Below are positions 8,726-18,175 of a stretch of DNA of 64,000 nt, one piece after another. Both the position numbers and the translations under genes were made by a program. The notes under the pieces were generated by a model. That model saw only the letters and a program-made list of their open reading frames with translations, had not been told where the DNA came from and made no database searches. This DNA comes from JAXMDC01 sp046349035. GTDB lineage: Bacteria; Pseudomonadota; Alphaproteobacteria; Rhizobiales; Kaistiaceae. The stretch's first letter is position 1, and each line of letters starts with the position of its first letter. The stretch is taken from positions 620,001 through 684,000 of the forward strand of contig JAXMDC010000002.1 in NCBI GenBank assembly GCA_046349035.1. Reading direction: 5' to 3'.

Positions 8726-10156
8726 ATGCTCCCCGAACTCCTCGCCCTCAAGCCCGCTTTCCCCGAGATCGTTCTCGCGATCGGCGCCCTGCTGCTCCTG
8801 TTGCTCGGCGCCTTCGCCGGCAATGCCGCGCGTGCAATCAACCATTTGGCCGTCGCGCTCATCCTCGCCGCCGGGCTGCTCCTGTTCTTCTATCCCGGCG
8901 CCGATGGGGCCAGCGCCGGCGGTTACGTGCTGGACCCCTTCGCGCGGTTCATGAAGGGTCTGACGCTTGCCGCATCGGCCGTGACCATCGCCCTTTCGAT
9001 CGACTACGCCCGCCGCGAAGGCATCGCCCGCTTCGAGTATCCGATCCTCGTCGTCGCCGCGACGCTCGGCATGATGCTGATGATCTCGGCGAGCGACTTG
9101 ATCGCCCTTTACCTTGGGCTGGAGTTGCAGTCGCTCGCCCTTTACGTCGTTGCCGCCCTCAACCGCGACTCCGTGCGTTCCGCCGAGGCCGGCCTCAAAT
9201 ATTTCGTTCTCGGCGCCCTGTCGTCTGGCATGCTGCTCTACGGCGCCTCGATCGTTTACGGCTACGCCGGGACGACGTCCTTTGCCGGCATTGCCGCCGC
9301 GTTCGGCGGCGGCACGCCGTCCCTGGCTCTGGTCTTCGGGCTGGTGTTCCTGCTGGCCGGCCTCGCGTTCAAGGTAGCCGCCGTGCCGTTCCATATGTGG
9401 ACGCCCGACGTCTACGAAGGGGCGCCGACATCCGTCACTGTCTTCTTTGCCGCCGCCCCGAAGATCGCCGCGATGGCGCTCCTCATCCGCGTCGCCTACG
9501 GCGCGCTCGCGCCGGCGGTCGCCGACTGGCAGCAGATCATGGTGTTCCTCGCTGCCGCCTCGATGATCCTTGGTGCTTTCGCCGCCATCGGCCAGCACAA
9601 CATCAAGCGCCTGATGGCGTACTCATCGATCGGCCATGTCGGTTACGCCCTGGTCGGCATCTCCGCCGGCACCGAAGCCGGCGTCCGCGGCGTCATCCTT
9701 TACCTTGTCATCTATGCGGTAATGACCCTCGGCGCCTTCGCCGTGATTCTCGCCATGCGTCGTAAGGGCGTCGCAACCGAGGACATCGCCGACCTCGCCG
9801 GGCTCTCGCGCACCAGCCCCTGGCTCGCCTTCCTCTTTGCGATGATCCTGTTCTCGCTGGCCGGTCTGCCGCCGTTGGCGGGGTTCTTCGCCAAGTTTTA
9901 CGTTTTCGTCGCCGCGGTGCAGTCGGGGCTCGCGTGGCTGGCGGTGGTCGGCGTGCTGGCAAGCGCGGTGGCCGCCTTCTACTACCTCCGTATCGTCAAG
10001 ATCATGTACTTCGACGAGCCGGTGGGCGGCCTTGATCCGATGCCGGGCGAGGTGAGGGCGGTGATCCTCGCCTCGGGCGCGTTCGTCATGCTGTTCGCCC
10101 TGTTCGCCGGGCCGGTCGGCACTGCTGCGGCGAGCGCCGCGCGCTCGCTGTTTTAG
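8726..10156 (+). CDS. nuoN: NADH-quinone oxidoreductase subunit N
   Basis: The 476-residue product is the third antiporter-like proton pump subunit and the last complex I gene in this operon. It is polytopic and shows the family motifs YLGLELQSLALYVVAALNR (helix 5 Glu region) and the Lys-bearing AFKVAAVPFHMWTPDVYEG. It starts 11 bases after nuoM and ends seven bases before birA, so birA and the following genes may be read from the same transcript. Confidence 0.96.
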   Translation: MLPELLALKPAFPEIVLAIGALLLLLLGAFAGNAARAINHLAVALILAAGLLLFFYPGADGASAGGYVLDPFARFMKGLTLAASAVTIALSIDYARREGIARFEYPILVVAATLGMMLMISASDLIALYLGLELQSLALYVVAALNRDSVRSAEAGLKYFVLGALSSGMLLYGASIVYGYAGTTSFAGIAAAFGGGTPSLALVFGLVFLLAGLAFKVAAVPFHMWTPDVYEGAPTSVTVFFAAAPKIAAMALLIRVAYGALAPAVADWQQIMVFLAAASMILGAFAAIGQHNIKRLMAYSSIGHVGYALVGISAGTEAGVRGVILYLVIYAVMTLGAFAVILAMRRKGVATEDIADLAGLSRTSPWLAFLFAMILFSLAGLPPLAGFFAKFYVFVAAVQSGLAWLAVVGVLASAVAAFYYLRIVKIMYFDEPVGGLDPMPGEVRAVILASGAFVMLFALFAGPVGTAAASAARSLF

Positions 10157-10163
10157 GGCAGCA

Positions 10164-10979
10164 ATGGCCGACCGCACCGCATTGCCCGCGGGCTGGCGCC
10201 GCCAGCACCACGACAGCGTGTCTTCGACCAACGCACTCGCCATGGCGGCGGCGCGCGCCGGCGATCCCGGGGGCCTGTGGGTCACCGCCGGCGAGCAGGT
10301 GGCCGGACGCGGCCGTCGGGGCCGAACCTGGGTCTCCGCGCGCGGCAATCTCCACGCCTCGCTGCTGCTGTTGGACCCGGCTCGACCGGAGGCGGCCGCA
10401 AGCATCTCTTACGTCGCCGGTCTCGCGCTCCATGATGCATTGACTGCTCTTGCCGGCCCTCTCGCCGGCGAACGGTTTCGTCTGAAATGGCCGAACGATA
10501 TCCTCTGCGATGCTCGCAAGGTCGCCGGCATTCTGGTCGAGGGCGAGACCCTGCCCGACAAGCGGCTCGCGGTGGTGATCGGCATTGGCGTCAACTGCAT
10601 CGCCCACCCTGGATTAGGCGATGCACTGCCCTCCGGCGATCTCGCCTCGCTCGGTCTCCCGGTCGATTGCGAGCCCTTGTTCTACGAACTGGCGCGGCGC
10701 ATGGCTGACGGCCTCGCCCGCTGGGATCGCGGCCGGGGCTTCGCCGCTATCCGCACCGAGTGGCTGGGCCGCGCGACCGGGCTCGGCCGGCCGATCCGCG
10801 CCCGCCTTTACGATCGCGTGATCGACGGCCGCTTCGACGACATCGACGCGCAGGGACGCTTGATCCTCTGCCACGCCGACGGCTCGCGCGAGGCCTTGAG
10901 CGCCGCCGATGTTTTCTTTGCGCCGACCAGCCCCGCCCGGCCGGACGGGGGAGGGGTTCATGTTGGCGAGCCGGCCTGA
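10164..10979 (+). CDS. birA: Biotin--[acetyl-CoA-carboxylase] ligase
   Basis: This 271-residue enzyme activates biotin as biotinyl-AMP and attaches it to the biotin carboxyl carrier protein. The biotinyl-AMP loop GRGRRGRTWVSARGNLHAS and the catalytic KWPNDILCDARKVAGILVEG segment are both present, followed by a C-terminal cap domain. There is no N-terminal helix-turn-helix, so it is a class I ligase and not a bio-operon repressor. Its end overlaps the start of the RNase J gene by 20 bases. Confidence 0.95.
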   Translation: MADRTALPAGWRRQHHDSVSSTNALAMAAARAGDPGGLWVTAGEQVAGRGRRGRTWVSARGNLHASLLLLDPARPEAAASISYVAGLALHDALTALAGPLAGERFRLKWPNDILCDARKVAGILVEGETLPDKRLAVVIGIGVNCIAHPGLGDALPSGDLASLGLPVDCEPLFYELARRMADGLARWDRGRGFAAIRTEWLGRATGLGRPIRARLYDRVIDGRFDDIDAQGRLILCHADGSREALSAADVFFAPTSPARPDGGGVHVGEPA

Positions 10980-12630
10980 TCTGGTCTTCCTGCCGCTCGG
11001 CGGGGTCGGCGAGATCGGAATGAACTTGAGCCTTTACGGCTTCGGCCGGCCGCAGTCGCGCAAGTGGCTGGCCGTCGATTTCGGCCTCGCCTTCCCCGGT
11101 CCCGACTTGCCGGGAGTCGATGCCATCCTGCCGGACATCGCCTTCCTCGAAAGCGAGCGCAGCAATCTGCTGGCGATCGTCATCACCCACGTCCATGAGG
11201 ATCATTTCGGCGCACTGCTCGACCTTTGGCCGCGGTTGAAGATCCCGGTCTATGCGACACCATTCGCCGCTGCACTCATCGAGGCGAAGTGCCGCGAGGA
11301 GCCTCGCGCGCCGAAGATCCCGGTCACCGTCGTGCAGGTGGGGTCGACCTTCGCCGTCGGGCCCTTCTCGGTCGAGATGATTGCCGTCGCCCACTCGATC
11401 CCCGAGCCGACCGCACTCGCCATTCGCACCGAACTCGGCCTCGTCGTCCATAGCGGCGACTGGCGGATCGATTTCCATCCGACCCTCGGCCCGCCGACCG
11501 ATGTCCGCCGTATGCAGCAGCTCGGCGCCGAGGGCGTGCTCGCCCTCATCTGCGACTCGACCAACGCCATGCGCGAAGGGCGGAGCCCCGGTGAGGCCGA
11601 GGTCGCCGAGGAACTGGCGCTCATCATCCGTGAGGCGCCGGAGCGGGTTATCTTCACGACCTTCGCCTCCAACGTCGCGCGCCTCCGCGCCATTGCCGAA
11701 GCGGCCGCCGCGGCTGACCGGGAAGTGGTCATTGTCGGCCGTTCTCTTCGGCGCGTGATCGACGTCGCCGGCGAAATAGGTCTCCTCAAGGGGCTGCGGC
11801 CGTTCTACGAGGCCGAGGCCTTCGGTCATCTGCCGCGGAACAAGGTGGTGGCCATCGTCACCGGCAGCCAGGGCGAGCCCCGCGCCGTGTTATCGCGCGT
11901 CGCCGAAGGCGACCATAGCGATCTGGCGCTTTCCTCCGGCGACACCGTGGTGTTCTCCTCGCGCACCATTCCCGGCAACGAAAAGGCGGTGAACCAGATC
12001 ATCAATTCCCTGGTCCGTGACGGCATTCGTGTCGTCACCGACCGCGACCGCCTGGTCCACGCCTCGGGCCATCCCCGCCGCGCCGAACTCGCCGACCTCT
12101 ACAGTTGGTTGAAGCCGCAGATGCTGCTGCCGGTGCATGGCGAGCCGATGCACCTGGCCTCGCACGCCGTCTTCGCCCGCTCCGTCGGCATCGGCAAGAT
12201 CATCGTCACCGAAAACGGGCGGATGGTGCGCCTAGCGCCGAACGCCGCCGGCGACGTCGATCAGGTCGCCTCGGGAAGGGTTTACCGTGACGGCCGCACG
12301 GTCGGCTCGTTTGACGATCTCCGCCTTGCCGAACGCCGCCGCCTCGCCTTCGCCGGGCATATCTCGATCGCCGTCGTCCTCGACGATCGCGGCGAGATCC
12401 TCGGCGATGTAGCGGTCGACACTGCCGGCTTGCCGGCCGAGGGGGCGATCGGGCTCGATCTCGAGGAGGCGATCCACGACGCGGTATCCGGTGCGCTGCG
12501 CAGCATACCGCGCGCCCGCCGGCGTGATCCCGACCTCGTCCGCGACGCCCTCCGCCGCGCTGCGCGTGCCGCCGTGGAGGAACATTGGGGGAAGAAGCCG
12601 GTCTGCAGCGTCCTGGTGCAGACCGCCTGA
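10960..12630 (+). CDS. rnj: Ribonuclease J
   Basis: The 556-residue product is a metallo-beta-lactamase/beta-CASP nuclease with 5'-exonuclease and endonuclease activity in RNA decay and rRNA maturation. The zinc-binding HVHEDH motif is at residues 77-82, a further metal ligand lies in VVHSGDWRIDF, and the beta-CASP signatures CDSTNA, HASGHP and LLPVHGE are intact. The ATG at 10960 is preferred over the earlier in-frame codon at 10909 because it follows the purine-rich GGGGGAGGGG and gives the family N-terminus. This frame overlaps birA by 20 bases. Confidence 0.94.
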   Translation: MLASRPDLVFLPLGGVGEIGMNLSLYGFGRPQSRKWLAVDFGLAFPGPDLPGVDAILPDIAFLESERSNLLAIVITHVHEDHFGALLDLWPRLKIPVYATPFAAALIEAKCREEPRAPKIPVTVVQVGSTFAVGPFSVEMIAVAHSIPEPTALAIRTELGLVVHSGDWRIDFHPTLGPPTDVRRMQQLGAEGVLALICDSTNAMREGRSPGEAEVAEELALIIREAPERVIFTTFASNVARLRAIAEAAAAADREVVIVGRSLRRVIDVAGEIGLLKGLRPFYEAEAFGHLPRNKVVAIVTGSQGEPRAVLSRVAEGDHSDLALSSGDTVVFSSRTIPGNEKAVNQIINSLVRDGIRVVTDRDRLVHASGHPRRAELADLYSWLKPQMLLPVHGEPMHLASHAVFARSVGIGKIIVTENGRMVRLAPNAAGDVDQVASGRVYRDGRTVGSFDDLRLAERRRLAFAGHISIAVVLDDRGEILGDVAVDTAGLPAEGAIGLDLEEAIHDAVSGALRSIPRARRRDPDLVRDALRRAARAAVEEHWGKKPVCSVLVQTA

Positions 12631-12702
12631 GTGGCGGCCGGCCGCGCTTAGGTGTAAGGGCGGGGCGGGGATCGGCCTCGGCAGAAACGGAGCGGTTAGC
12701 GC

Positions 12703-12969
12703 GTGACGGCTTGGTTGAACCTCCTCGCGGTCTATTTCGTCATCTGGTGGGTGGTGCTGTTCGCCGTCCTGCCCTTCGGCGTTCGCACCCAGGACGAGGC
12801 CGACGAGACCATTCTCGGCACCCACGGCAGCGCGCCGACGCGGCCGATGATGCTGCGCAAGGCGCTGATCACAACGGTGATATCCGCCGTGATCATGGGC
12901 GCACTTGTCTTTGCCCACGACTACTGGGGGCTGACAGTGGATTCGATCGGCCGCTGGATGCTGCGCTGA
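12703..12969 (+). CDS. DUF1467 family membrane protein
   Basis: This 88-residue protein starts at GTG 12703 and has two membrane helices (about residues 4-24 and 55-75) around the motif LPFGVRTQDEAD, which is diagnostic of the DUF1467 family. The family is small, restricted largely to Alphaproteobacteria and usually located beside RNase J and proS, as here. Its function is unknown. A strong hairpin follows about 30 bases after the stop. Confidence 0.9.
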   Translation: MTAWLNLLAVYFVIWWVVLFAVLPFGVRTQDEADETILGTHGSAPTRPMMLRKALITTVISAVIMGALVFAHDYWGLTVDSIGRWMLR

Positions 12970-13001
12970 GCGGGAGAACCGCTAAGCTGGATCCCCAAAG
13001 C

Positions 13002-13030
13002 AAAGAAGCAGGGACGAGCCCTGCTTCTTT
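13002..13030 (+). terminator. Probable terminator hairpin after the birA-rnj-DUF1467 genes
   Basis: A perfect 12-bp stem pairs AAAGAAGCAGGG (13002-13013) with CCCTGCTTCTTT (13019-13030) around a 5-base loop ACGAG. The right arm itself ends CTTCTTT and the left arm begins AAAG, so the structure could act in either direction, although only a weak T-rich tail (AGTTG) follows on the plus strand. It lies 33 bases after the DUF1467 stop. Confidence 0.7.
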
Positions 13031-13447
13031 AGTTGTCGCGTCTAACCCTCTATTGCGCGGTGCCGTTGGCACCTGCGACTAGGGCGCTGCGTATCCGCGC
13101 GCCGAAATAGAGGCATCCTCCCGAGACTAAGAACGCGGCGTGATCAGGGTTTATCCCCGACCGTTGTTATTATGGTGTCATCATACCGGAAACTGGGACC
13201 GAGTGTCACCGCTTTGTGCAGCGTTCGATCAAATTTTTTGCTTGACTGTTATCGGATTGCCGCGACGTCCGGGCCGAAGGGCGGAACGGCGCCGCGGAGC
13301 AGCGTCTGATCGCCGTTGGGTCCGTGCGATGGCATTTGCGAGGCCTGTTCGCCGCGCCGGCCCCCCAGGGCGGGCCGGGACTTGTCTTTTGTGAGACAGT
13401 TGGCGTCTAGTGCGAGCGCCTGCCGAGTCGAGCAAAGCCGCCCTTCC
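13031..13447. other. Long non-coding stretch upstream of proS
   Basis: These 417 bases hold no convincing gene. An open frame runs from 13140, but its Arg-rich conceptual product has no recognisable domain and no ribosome-binding site. The first part (13140-13250) is AT-richer than its surroundings, as expected for a promoter region, and contains a TTGACT at 13242 without a good matching -10 element. The frame of proS is also open upstream of its true start. A promoter and 5' leader for proS-lolCE-lolD is the simplest reading. Confidence 0.45.
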
Positions 13448-14773
13448 ATGCGTATTTCCCGGTACTTCATGCCCATCCTTCGCGAGACGCCGAAGGAGGC
13501 CGAGATCGCTTCCCACCGCCTGATGCTGCGCGCCGGCATGATCCGGCAGCAGTCGGCTGGTATCTATTCCTGGCTGCCGCTCGGCCAGCAGGTCCTCGCC
13601 AACATCGGCCGGATTGTTCGCGAGGAGCAGAACCGCTCGGGCGCCATCGAAATCATGATGCCGACCGTCCAGTCGGCCGACCTTTGGCGCGAAAGCGGCC
13701 GTTACGACGACTACGGCAAGGAGATGCTTCGCCTCGAGGATCGCCACGAGCGGCCGCTGCTGTACGGCCCGACGGCGGAGGAAGTGGTCACCGATATCTT
13801 CCGCTCCTATGTCCGCTCCTACCGCGAGCTGCCGCTCAACCTCTACAACATCCAATGGAAGTTCCGAGACGAGGTCCGCCCGCGTTTCGGTGTGATGCGC
13901 GGCCGCGAGTTCCTGATGAAGGACGCCTATTCCTTCGACCTCGATGCCGCTGCCGCGCGGGCCGCCTACAACCGCATGTTCGTCGCCTATCTCCGCACCT
14001 TCGCCCGCCTCGGCCTGAAGGCGATCCCGATGCGCGCCGAGTCTGGGCCCATCGGCGGCGACATGAGCCACGAGTTCATCATCCTTGCCTCGACCGGCGA
14101 GAGCCAGGTCTACTGCTCCCGCCGCCTGCTCGACCTGCCGACGCCGCCCGCCGATGTCGATTTCCGCGGCGACCTCGAACCGATTGTCGCCGCCTGGACC
14201 GGCGCCTATGCCGCGACCGAAGAGAAGCACGATCCTTCGGCCTTTGCCGCCCTCCCGGAAGCCGAGCGCGTCACCGCACGCGGCATTGAGGTCGGCCACA
14301 TCTTCTATTTCGGCACCAAGTACTCAGAGCCCTTCGGCGCCAAGGTCACCGCGCCGGACGGCAGCGACCGCATCGTCCACATGGGATCTTACGGCATCGG
14401 CGTTTCGCGCCTGGTTGCCGCAATCATCGAGGCGAGCCACGACGACAATGGTATCATCTGGCCGGAATCGGTCGCCCCGTTTCAGGTTGGGCTGATCAAC
14501 CTGAAGGCGGGCGATGCCAAAACCGATGCCGCCTGCGAGCAGGCTTACGCGCGCTTGGCGGCGGCTGGGGTGAGCGTGCTTTATGACGACCAGGATGCCC
14601 GGGCCGGAGCCAAGTTCGCGACCATGGATTTGATCGGACTGCCCTGGCAGCTCATTATCGGTCCTAAGGGGGCCGAACGCGGCGAGGCCGAAATCAAGCG
14701 CCGCTCCGACGGCAGCCGCGAGACGCTGGGCCTCGAGGCGGCGCTCAACCGTTTGACCGAACGACATGGCTGA
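13448..14773 (+). CDS. proS: Prolyl-tRNA synthetase
   Basis: This 441-residue class II aminoacyl-tRNA synthetase charges tRNA-Pro. The N-terminus MRISRYFMPILRETPKEA, the motif 2 region YNIQWKFRDEVRPRFGVMRG and the motif 3 region GSYGIGVSRLVAAIIEASHD are all intact. The short length and absence of the large editing insertion between motifs 2 and 3 place it with the compact alphaproteobacterial type. The start at 13448 is chosen because residues encoded upstream do not resemble the family. The last eight bases overlap the downstream permease gene. Confidence 0.95.
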   Translation: MRISRYFMPILRETPKEAEIASHRLMLRAGMIRQQSAGIYSWLPLGQQVLANIGRIVREEQNRSGAIEIMMPTVQSADLWRESGRYDDYGKEMLRLEDRHERPLLYGPTAEEVVTDIFRSYVRSYRELPLNLYNIQWKFRDEVRPRFGVMRGREFLMKDAYSFDLDAAAARAAYNRMFVAYLRTFARLGLKAIPMRAESGPIGGDMSHEFIILASTGESQVYCSRRLLDLPTPPADVDFRGDLEPIVAAWTGAYAATEEKHDPSAFAALPEAERVTARGIEVGHIFYFGTKYSEPFGAKVTAPDGSDRIVHMGSYGIGVSRLVAAIIEASHDDNGIIWPESVAPFQVGLINLKAGDAKTDAACEQAYARLAAAGVSVLYDDQDARAGAKFATMDLIGLPWQLIIGPKGAERGEAEIKRRSDGSRETLGLEAALNRLTERHG

Positions 14774-16034
14774 TCGGGCCGGCACCCGCCCCTTTGCCGT
14801 ATTCGAGTGGATACTTGCGCTGCGCTACCTCCGTGCGCGGCGGCGTGAGGCCTTCATCTCGGTCATTGCCGGTTTCTCCTTCGTTGGCATCATGTTGGGC
14901 GTCGCGACGCTCATCATCGTCATGGCGGTGATGAACGGCTTCCGCATCGAGCTCCTTGGCAAGATGCTCGGCGTCAACGGCCACGTTTTGCTGGTGGCGA
15001 TGGACACCCCGCTGACCGACTACGCCGAGGTCAGCCGTCGCGTCTCAGCGGTTCCCGGCGTGACCGGCGCCCTGCCGCTGATCCAAGGACAGGTCCTTGC
15101 CTCCGGCCCGAGCGGGGCCAACGGTGCGCTGGTCAAGGCTATCCGCGAGGAAGACCTCCCGAAGATTCCGGGAGTCTACAACAACGTTCGCCTCGGATCG
15201 CTCGATGGGTTCGACAATGCGGGCGGCCTTGCCATCGGCACTCGTCTCGCCGAAAGCCTCGGCCTCACCCTCGGCGGTCGCATCACCCTCGTCACGCCCA
15301 ACGGCCCGGTGACGCCGATCGGCGTAACGCCGCAGATCAAGTCCTATCGCGTCTCGGCGATCTTCGAGATCGGCATGTCGCAATTCGACAGTTCGATGGT
15401 CTTCATGCCGCTGTCGGAAGCGCAGGCCTATTTCAACATGCCCGGACGCGCCTCGATGATCGAGGTCTATGTCGCCCAGCCCGACAACGTGGCCGCCTAT
15501 AGGACGCCTATCGAGGAGGCGGCCCGCCGCCAGATCGCCCTGTCGGATTGGCGTCAGCGCGACGTCGCGTTCTTCTCCGCCCTTGAGGTCGAGCGCAACG
15601 TCATGTTCCTCATTCTCACCCTGATCGTCCTCGTCGCCGCCCTCAACATCATCTCCGGCTTGACGATGCTGGTGAAGGACAAGAGCCACGACATCGCCAT
15701 CCTGCGTACCATGGGCGCGACGCGCGGCGCGGTCATGCGCGTCTTCTTCATGACCGGCGCCGCCATCGGCACGCTCGGCACCGTGGCCGGTCTGGTGATC
15801 GGCACGCTGGTCTGCCTCAACATCGAGAGCATCCGGCAGTTCTTGTCGCGACTGACCAACACCGACCTTTTTTCCAGCGAGCTTTATTTCCTCAGCAAGC
15901 TCCCGGCGGAGATGGATCTCCGTGAAACCGTATCGGTGGTGGTGATGGCGATCGCTCTCTCGTACCTCGCGACGCTCTATCCCGCCTGGCGAGCGGCGCG
16001 CCTCGATCCGGTGGAGGCACTCCGCTACGAATGA
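14766..16034 (+). CDS. Lipoprotein-releasing ABC transporter permease (LolC/LolE type)
   Basis: The 422-residue protein has one N-terminal membrane helix (after ALRYLRARRREAFISVIAGF), a large periplasmic domain of about 220 residues and three C-terminal helices ending with YPAWRAARLDPVEALRYE, the exact architecture of LolC/LolE. With LolD it extracts mature lipoproteins from the inner membrane and hands them to the LolA carrier. Alphaproteobacteria usually have a single LolCE protein that forms a homodimer; only one copy is seen here. The gene overlaps proS by eight bases and lolD by four. Confidence 0.93.
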   Translation: MADRAGTRPFAVFEWILALRYLRARRREAFISVIAGFSFVGIMLGVATLIIVMAVMNGFRIELLGKMLGVNGHVLLVAMDTPLTDYAEVSRRVSAVPGVTGALPLIQGQVLASGPSGANGALVKAIREEDLPKIPGVYNNVRLGSLDGFDNAGGLAIGTRLAESLGLTLGGRITLVTPNGPVTPIGVTPQIKSYRVSAIFEIGMSQFDSSMVFMPLSEAQAYFNMPGRASMIEVYVAQPDNVAAYRTPIEEAARRQIALSDWRQRDVAFFSALEVERNVMFLILTLIVLVAALNIISGLTMLVKDKSHDIAILRTMGATRGAVMRVFFMTGAAIGTLGTVAGLVIGTLVCLNIESIRQFLSRLTNTDLFSSELYFLSKLPAEMDLRETVSVVVMAIALSYLATLYPAWRAARLDPVEALRYE

Positions 16035-16744
16035 CCGCGCTGCCGGCCACTCAGGAGAAGACGAAGGTCGCCGCGCTGCGCCTGGCCGCCGTCGAACGCC
16101 ACTACAACGATGCAGCTGGCCGCCTCGACGTCCTCACCGGCGCCGATCTGGAGATCAACTCCGGCCAGATCGTTGCCCTTGTGGCTCCTTCCGGCGCCGG
16201 CAAGTCGACCCTGCTCCACCTTGCCGGTCTCCTCGAACGCCCCGACGGAGGGGAGGTGCACGTTAATGGCAAGCCTACCGGCAAGCTCCCCGACGGCGAG
16301 CGAACCGCCATCCGCCGCGTCGACATCGGTTTCGTCTACCAGTTCCATCACCTCCTCCCCGAATTCACGGCTCTGGAAAATGTGATGCTGCCGCAGCTCG
16401 TGCGCGGCCTGAAGCGCGGCGTCGCCAAGCGTCGCGCCAGCCAGCTGCTGTCCTATATGCGGATCGGCGAGCGGGCGACGCACCGCCCCTCCGAACTCTC
16501 CGGCGGCGAGCAGCAGCGCGTCGCCATCGCCCGAGCCGTCGCCAACGCGCCTCGCCTGCTTCTGGCCGACGAGCCGACCGGCAACCTCGACCCCGCCACC
16601 TCGACCTACGTCTTCGAAGCCCTGACCAGCCTCGTCCGCGCCTCCGGCCTCGCGGCGCTGGTCGCCACCCACAACCACGACCTCGCTCGTCGCATGGACC
16701 GGCGGATTACTCTGGCCGAGGGCAAGATCGTCGAGCTGAAATAG
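16031..16744 (+). CDS. lolD: Lipoprotein-releasing ABC transporter ATP-binding protein
   Basis: This 237-residue ATPase drives lipoprotein release with the upstream permease. It contains a Walker A (PSGAGKST), the Q-loop region FVYQFHHLLPEFTALENVMLP typical of LolD/MacB-type ATPases, the signature LSGGEQQRVAIARAVAN, Walker B LLLADEPTGNLD and the switch histidine in ATHNHDLA. It begins inside the stop codon of the permease (ATGA), implying translational coupling, and closes this operon. Confidence 0.95.
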   Translation: MTALPATQEKTKVAALRLAAVERHYNDAAGRLDVLTGADLEINSGQIVALVAPSGAGKSTLLHLAGLLERPDGGEVHVNGKPTGKLPDGERTAIRRVDIGFVYQFHHLLPEFTALENVMLPQLVRGLKRGVAKRRASQLLSYMRIGERATHRPSELSGGEQQRVAIARAVANAPRLLLADEPTGNLDPATSTYVFEALTSLVRASGLAALVATHNHDLARRMDRRITLAEGKIVELK

Positions 16745-16760
16745 CCGTCCACCGGGGGCG

Positions 16761-18104
16761 CTACTCGGCGGCGAGAAGAAGCCGCTCGGCCGCCGCCTCG
16801 GTGAACACCTGCCGGGCTCGCCCCAGGGGACGCCTCAGGCTCTCCAGCGAAATGCCGCTCCGCAGCGCCAGCAGCACGCCGGCCGCTTCGAGGTAGGACT
16901 CGACCTCGACGACATTTGGCATCGCCATCTGGGCATTGGTGACATCGAGCACCGTCCGGTTCTCGCGCACCGCAATCAGCGGAATACCGCTATAGTCGGC
17001 GGCGAGCGCCGGAATGCCGCCGAGGCAGCTCGCCGGGACCACCACCGCCGCCACGTTGTTGAGGCTAAGGAGGTTAGCCGGAACCTGACCGAGACCCGCG
17101 AGTTCGATCGGCCGCGGCGCGCGTGCCAAGCCTTTGAGCACACTGAAATAGTGCGGCGTCGAAATGAACTCGGCAGCCGCCCGGGGATTGCTGGTCGCCC
17201 GGCCCTTGATGTCCTTGTAGTAGGGCAGAGGGGCGTGCGCGGTTGGCAGGCGGAACACCTTCGAGATGAGATGCGTGACAATCGCCTCGATGCCGCCCGA
17301 AGGGTTGGGCAAGGCGCCGGCGAGGTGCCTGGCAAACATCGCTTCGGTAACGCCGTGGATCACCGAAACACCGCCGATCGCTTCGGCGCCGTGCCGCACC
17401 AGCAGTTCGACGCCTTCGAAAATGGCATCGGGATCGCCGATCGTGCCGACCGCGCAGCCGGCCCCCGACCAGGCGACAGCAAGGCCCGGCTCGCGGTCGA
17501 GCAGAGCATAGAGGCCGCAATCGATCCCTTTGGTTGCGCGGCCCGCGTTCAGCGTGTTGACGACTTCATCGAGGAGATGGCGGCCCGACGGATCGACGAA
17601 CGTGCCGATCCGGTTGCCCGTCACCGTGGCCAGGCCGAGATGGCCGAGCATGAAGTCGTCCAGACTCTTGCCCTCGACATAGAGCACGTTTGCCGCCATC
17701 TCGTTGATGTCGGACGCATTCACCGCGTTGGGATGAGTGACCAGGAAATCCGTCGCCGCAGCCAGAAGATTGGTCGCCGGCCCGGCATCGCCGGCATATC
17801 CGCCGACTTCGCAGCGCACACCGGTCGGGATGATCTGCACCGCCACGAACGGGTGTGCCGGAAGCGCCTTGCGGCGCGGAGCATAGGCCTCAACGCCGGC
17901 GAAACGGGGTGCGAAACGGTGGTCGGCATCGACCTCGACCATGGTCGCTTCGACCGTCGCCTCCGCTACGCCCGCCCGGGAAATGAAAAAGCGCAGCGGA
18001 TAGCCGCCAGCCGGCAGCCCCTCGCCTAAGCCGCGCCCAACCGCTGCGATCCAGGGCTCCCCGGCGGTCCGCTTGACGGCGATTTCTCTGTTGGTCACCC
18101 GCAT
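16761..18104 (-). CDS. DUF3326 domain-containing protein
   Basis: The 447-residue protein matches the DUF3326 family by its central segment: a IIPTGV stretch, GGYAGDAGPATNLLA, LVTHPNAVNASD and NVLYVEGKSLDD. Near the C-terminus it has conserved Asn/Gly-rich loops such as LSLNNVAAVVVP and IAVRENRTVLDV. It has no signal peptide and looks cytosolic. The function of the family is not known; the appearance is of a small-molecule-binding or enzyme domain. The start at 18104 (MRVTNREIAV) is chosen because the open frame further upstream runs antisense-in-frame inside the neighbouring gene. It lies 71 bases downstream of the acyltransferase, probably in one transcript. Confidence 0.85.
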   Translation of the reverse strand: MRVTNREIAVKRTAGEPWIAAVGRGLGEGLPAGGYPLRFFISRAGVAEATVEATMVEVDADHRFAPRFAGVEAYAPRRKALPAHPFVAVQIIPTGVRCEVGGYAGDAGPATNLLAAATDFLVTHPNAVNASDINEMAANVLYVEGKSLDDFMLGHLGLATVTGNRIGTFVDPSGRHLLDEVVNTLNAGRATKGIDCGLYALLDREPGLAVAWSGAGCAVGTIGDPDAIFEGVELLVRHGAEAIGGVSVIHGVTEAMFARHLAGALPNPSGGIEAIVTHLISKVFRLPTAHAPLPYYKDIKGRATSNPRAAAEFISTPHYFSVLKGLARAPRPIELAGLGQVPANLLSLNNVAAVVVPASCLGGIPALAADYSGIPLIAVRENRTVLDVTNAQMAMPNVVEVESYLEAAGVLLALRSGISLESLRRPLGRARQVFTEAAAERLLLAAE

Positions 18105-18175
18105 TGGCGAAGGATGTGGGTTTGCTGGGCCCCTGTCCGTGTCGCCGCTGCCACATTGCGTGTCTTTTTTGCGCC

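Noticed and set aside
13241..13270. CTTGACT as the -35 element of a proS promoter
   Set aside because: No acceptable -10 element occurs at 16-18 bases downstream.
13140..13394. An 84-residue plus-strand frame before proS
   Set aside because: Arg-rich, no domain, no ribosome-binding site; typical of chance frames in GC-rich DNA.
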